Below, piece by piece: positions 5,051 through 6,601 of a DNA stretch of 6,601 nucleotides. A model generated the notes under the pieces. That model had not been told where the DNA came from. It searched no databases and worked only from the letters and a program-made list of their open reading frames with translations. A program made the position numbers and the translations under genes. This DNA comes from Oscillospiraceae bacterium (lineage in GTDB: Bacteria; Bacillota; Clostridia; Oscillospirales; Ruminococcaceae). Numbering within the stretch: the first letter of the stretch is position 1; each line of letters opens with the position of its first letter. Where the stretch lies: assembly GCA_014796735.1 (NCBI GenBank), contig JAAVIG010000113.1, forward strand, positions 1-6,601, written 5' to 3'.

Positions 5051-6342
5051 AAGGAGATAAAATTTTGTCCCTTTTCGGCGCGGTTCTGATACCGGCTCCG
5101 CTGATGATAACGTCTTTGGCAAGCGTTTATAGGGATAATAATTTGCTGCTGCCCATGCTGATCTGGTGGTTAGGGGGAGTTCTCCTGATTTTTTTGGGTC
5201 GTCTTACGGGCAGCTGGGTCAAAAGCGCGGGAAAAAAGGCGATTTATGCGGCGAGAATTACGGCGGGCGCGGCGGGCGTTTTCTCCGCGGTTTTTTCCGT
5301 ATTTTTTGTTTATTTAACTCAGATGACCAGTCTTGCTTATATGTTCATGCCCGGTGCCGCCGTTTTTTGGTATTGGTTTGGATATAAATTCGGGCTTGAA
5401 AGAGAAATAATCACCAACATGGTTATAGGCGGGTACTGCCTTGAGGCGGTGTTTTTGTTTCCCATGTGCAGCTCATTGGGTGAAAACAGTCTTTCGGCTA
5501 ACATTGTTATAATTATTTCCGCTGCCGTATTGGTGGTAAGCACGGTGCTGATCAACCGAAGACAGCTTGTAAGACTGGCATACAGGGGAAAAAATGAAAC
5601 TGCCGTATTGTCAAAGGACACTCGGCGATTTAATTTGAAGCTTACATTGATTTTTTCCGCTATAATATTGATTCCGTTCTTTTTTGCGCGCTGGGGAGGG
5701 AAATGGCTTTGGGAGATTCTGAAAGCTATTATACAATTCTTACTGAGCTTGTTTGTTGATATTGGCGCTGATGCTGATACACAGATAATAGACGATTCCG
5801 GCAGCGGAATTATTGAAATAACGGCAAACAACGGCATGTGGTTTAAGATACTCATGGCGATAATGGCGATAATAATCGTTATAATACTTGCTAAGCCGTT
5901 AGTAAACGCGATATGCAGGTTAATTCGTTCAATAAAGCAAAAACTCGGAAGGCTTGAAAATGAAAGCTCCGTGGAAGCGGGTTACATTGATTTTTATGAA
6001 ACAAGCGAAGAAAAAATCCAAAGGGAAATAGGCTTTAAAAAAACGTACAGGTCTTTTTTAAAGGAAAAGGAGTTAACGCAAAAGTACCGCTTGGGCTACA
6101 AGGCTTTTATGATAAAGCTTAAGGAATTGGGCGAGGAAAATTTGCTGTACGATACCACAACGGTACATTGTGAAAAGGGCAGTCATGTAATTGACCGCGA
6201 TTCTGTGGAAAGAGTTATAGATAAGTACGAGCAGCTGCGCTATTCCGACAGGGCGGTAACAGAAGAGGACTGCTCGCAAATGGAGCTTATGCTGAGATCG
6301 CTGTCAAAAGTACGTTATCGTGCAAAGTCTGCTGACCGTTAG
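5047..6342 (+). CDS. Polytopic membrane protein with C-terminal DUF4129-like domain; TgpA-like but without transglutaminase core
   Basis: The 431-residue protein has about six hydrophobic spans in its first 170 residues (near 8-26, 34-52, 66-90, 97-112, 122-142, 150-170). A basic loop and a hydrophobic stretch (198-214, perhaps also 222-239) follow. Then come a short polar segment (240-264) and a last span (266-285). The cytoplasmic tail ends with EKELTQKYRLGYKAF (341-354) and VERVIDKYEQLRYS (387-400) plus TEEDCSQMELMLRSL. These resemble the Y-x-x-x/R-Y-rich pattern of DUF4129, the tail of TgpA-type membrane transglutaminases encoded in MoxR-DUF58 operons. In those enzymes a large extracytoplasmic transglutaminase domain sits before the last span. 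Here only about 25 residues occupy that place, with no Cys-His-Asp triad. I infer a non-catalytic structural paralogue or derivative. The DUF4129 call rests on pattern similarity. It overlaps the DUF58 gene by 4 bp and is last in the operon, and no terminator follows it. Confidence 0.85.
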   Translation: MKGDKILSLFGAVLIPAPLMITSLASVYRDNNLLLPMLIWWLGGVLLIFLGRLTGSWVKSAGKKAIYAARITAGAAGVFSAVFSVFFVYLTQMTSLAYMFMPGAAVFWYWFGYKFGLEREIITNMVIGGYCLEAVFLFPMCSSLGENSLSANIVIIISAAVLVVSTVLINRRQLVRLAYRGKNETAVLSKDTRRFNLKLTLIFSAIILIPFFFARWGGKWLWEILKAIIQFLLSLFVDIGADADTQIIDDSGSGIIEITANNGMWFKILMAIMAIIIVIILAKPLVNAICRLIRSIKQKLGRLENESSVEAGYIDFYETSEEKIQREIGFKKTYRSFLKEKELTQKYRLGYKAFMIKLKELGEENLLYDTTTVHCEKGSHVIDRDSVERVIDKYEQLRYSDRAVTEEDCSQMELMLRSLSKVRYRAKSADR

Positions 6343-6346
6343 TTTA

Positions 6347-6601
6347 TCATTCATCATACAGCTGAACGCCAACCGAGTTTTTAAACACGTTATATATATC
6401 GGGTCTGAGATGTTTAACGCGTATAGGTTTAAAGCTGCTGTCCACAAAGAAATGGGAGGTTTCGGCGGTAAGCCGTATTTCTCCCGTTTCTTTATCGGTG
6501 ACATTGTATGAAATGCGGAATTTCAGCCCGTTAAATTCCTCCATTTTCATTTTTACGCAGACAGTATCACCGAATCTGACGGCGTATTTATACTGACAGG
6601 C
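6347..6601 (-). CDS. YbgC/FadM-like hotdog acyl-CoA thioesterase (C-terminal part)
   Basis: Reading on the minus strand, the frame stays open to the window edge (last codons read A-C-Q-Y-K-Y-A-V-R-F-G-D-T-V), so only the C-terminal 84 residues are seen. The ATG at 6550 is internal. The segment YAVRFGDTVCVKMKMEEFNG, then KFRISYNVTDKETGE and a TSHFFVDSSFKPIRV motif, followed by LRPDIYNVF, matches the second half of YbgC/4-hydroxybenzoyl-CoA thioesterase-like proteins. These are small single hotdog-domain enzymes of about 130-150 residues that hydrolyse acyl-CoA or acyl-ACP thioesters. The N-terminal part carrying the catalytic Asp lies outside the window. Its TGA stop (6347-6349) is only 4 bp from the operon's stop codon, so the two units converge. 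The substrate cannot be told from this piece. Confidence 0.88.
   Translation of the reverse strand, partial: ACQYKYAVRFGDTVCVKMKMEEFNGLKFRISYNVTDKETGEIRLTAETSHFFVDSSFKPIRVKHLRPDIYNVFKNSVGVQLYDE

Noticed and set aside
5261..5278. Perfect 9-bp tandem repeat CGGCGGGCG x2 in the membrane-protein gene
   Set aside because: It encodes an Ala/Gly-rich part of a membrane span; two short GC-rich copies are not a meaningful repeat array.
5337..5855. 172-codon open frame on the minus strand under the membrane-protein gene
   Set aside because: It is the complement of hydrophobic membrane-span codons, which commonly gives long antisense frames; no start signal or domain supports it.
6320..6511. Open frame on the plus strand overlapping the end of the operon and the thioesterase gene
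   Set aside because: The minus-strand frame here matches a known thioesterase pattern; this one has no motif and no ribosome binding site.

Overview
The window looks like a chromosomal segment of a low-to-mid GC Gram-positive anaerobe of the class Clostridia, most likely a Ruminococcus-like member of the Oscillospiraceae. This is inferred from the type I dockerin and cohesin-like modules, the membrane anchor ending in SKKRRK, strong AGGAGG-type ribosome binding sites, and sigma-A style promoter elements. No RNA gene, CRISPR array, insertion sequence or phage gene is visible. The window is cut at both ends inside a gene.

Layout: (1) 1-2801, plus strand, is the 3' 933 codons of a large multidomain surface protein. 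Its order is beta-propeller-like repeats, dockerin, Ig-like Big_2 domain, more propeller-like repeats, cohesin-like domain, Thr/Asp/Asn/Gly-rich tandem repeats, and a C-terminal membrane anchor. (2) 2802-2986 is an intergenic control region. It has a very long GNRA-looped terminator hairpin (2851-2901), followed directly by a near-consensus promoter (2912-2940) with an inverted repeat over its -10 box. (3) 2987-6342, plus strand, is a tightly packed three-gene operon: a MoxR-family AAA+ ATPase, a DUF58 protein, and a polytopic membrane protein with a DUF4129-like cytoplasmic tail. The spacings are 12 bp and a 4-bp ATGA overlap. (4) 6347-6601, minus strand, is the C-terminal part of a YbgC/FadM-like hotdog acyl thioesterase. 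It converges on the operon with only 4 bp between the stop codons.

How the genes work together: MoxR + DUF58 + membrane transglutaminase (TgpA/DUF4129) is a recurrent bacterial gene set. In it, the AAA+ ATPase is thought to act as a chaperone or remodeller for the DUF58/vWA partner and an envelope enzyme. Here the third gene keeps the multi-TM architecture and the DUF4129-like tail, but the extracytoplasmic transglutaminase core is absent. The DUF58 protein also lacks an obvious metal-binding MIDAS Asp. The operon therefore seems to be a pared-down version whose effector is not the usual one. The upstream surface protein has its own terminator and probably belongs to a separate unit. Its pairing of a dockerin with a cohesin-like module suggests a role in cell-surface protein assembly or adhesion. 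No wholly new system can be demonstrated from sequence reading alone; the most unusual items are this surface protein and the transglutaminase-less operon.
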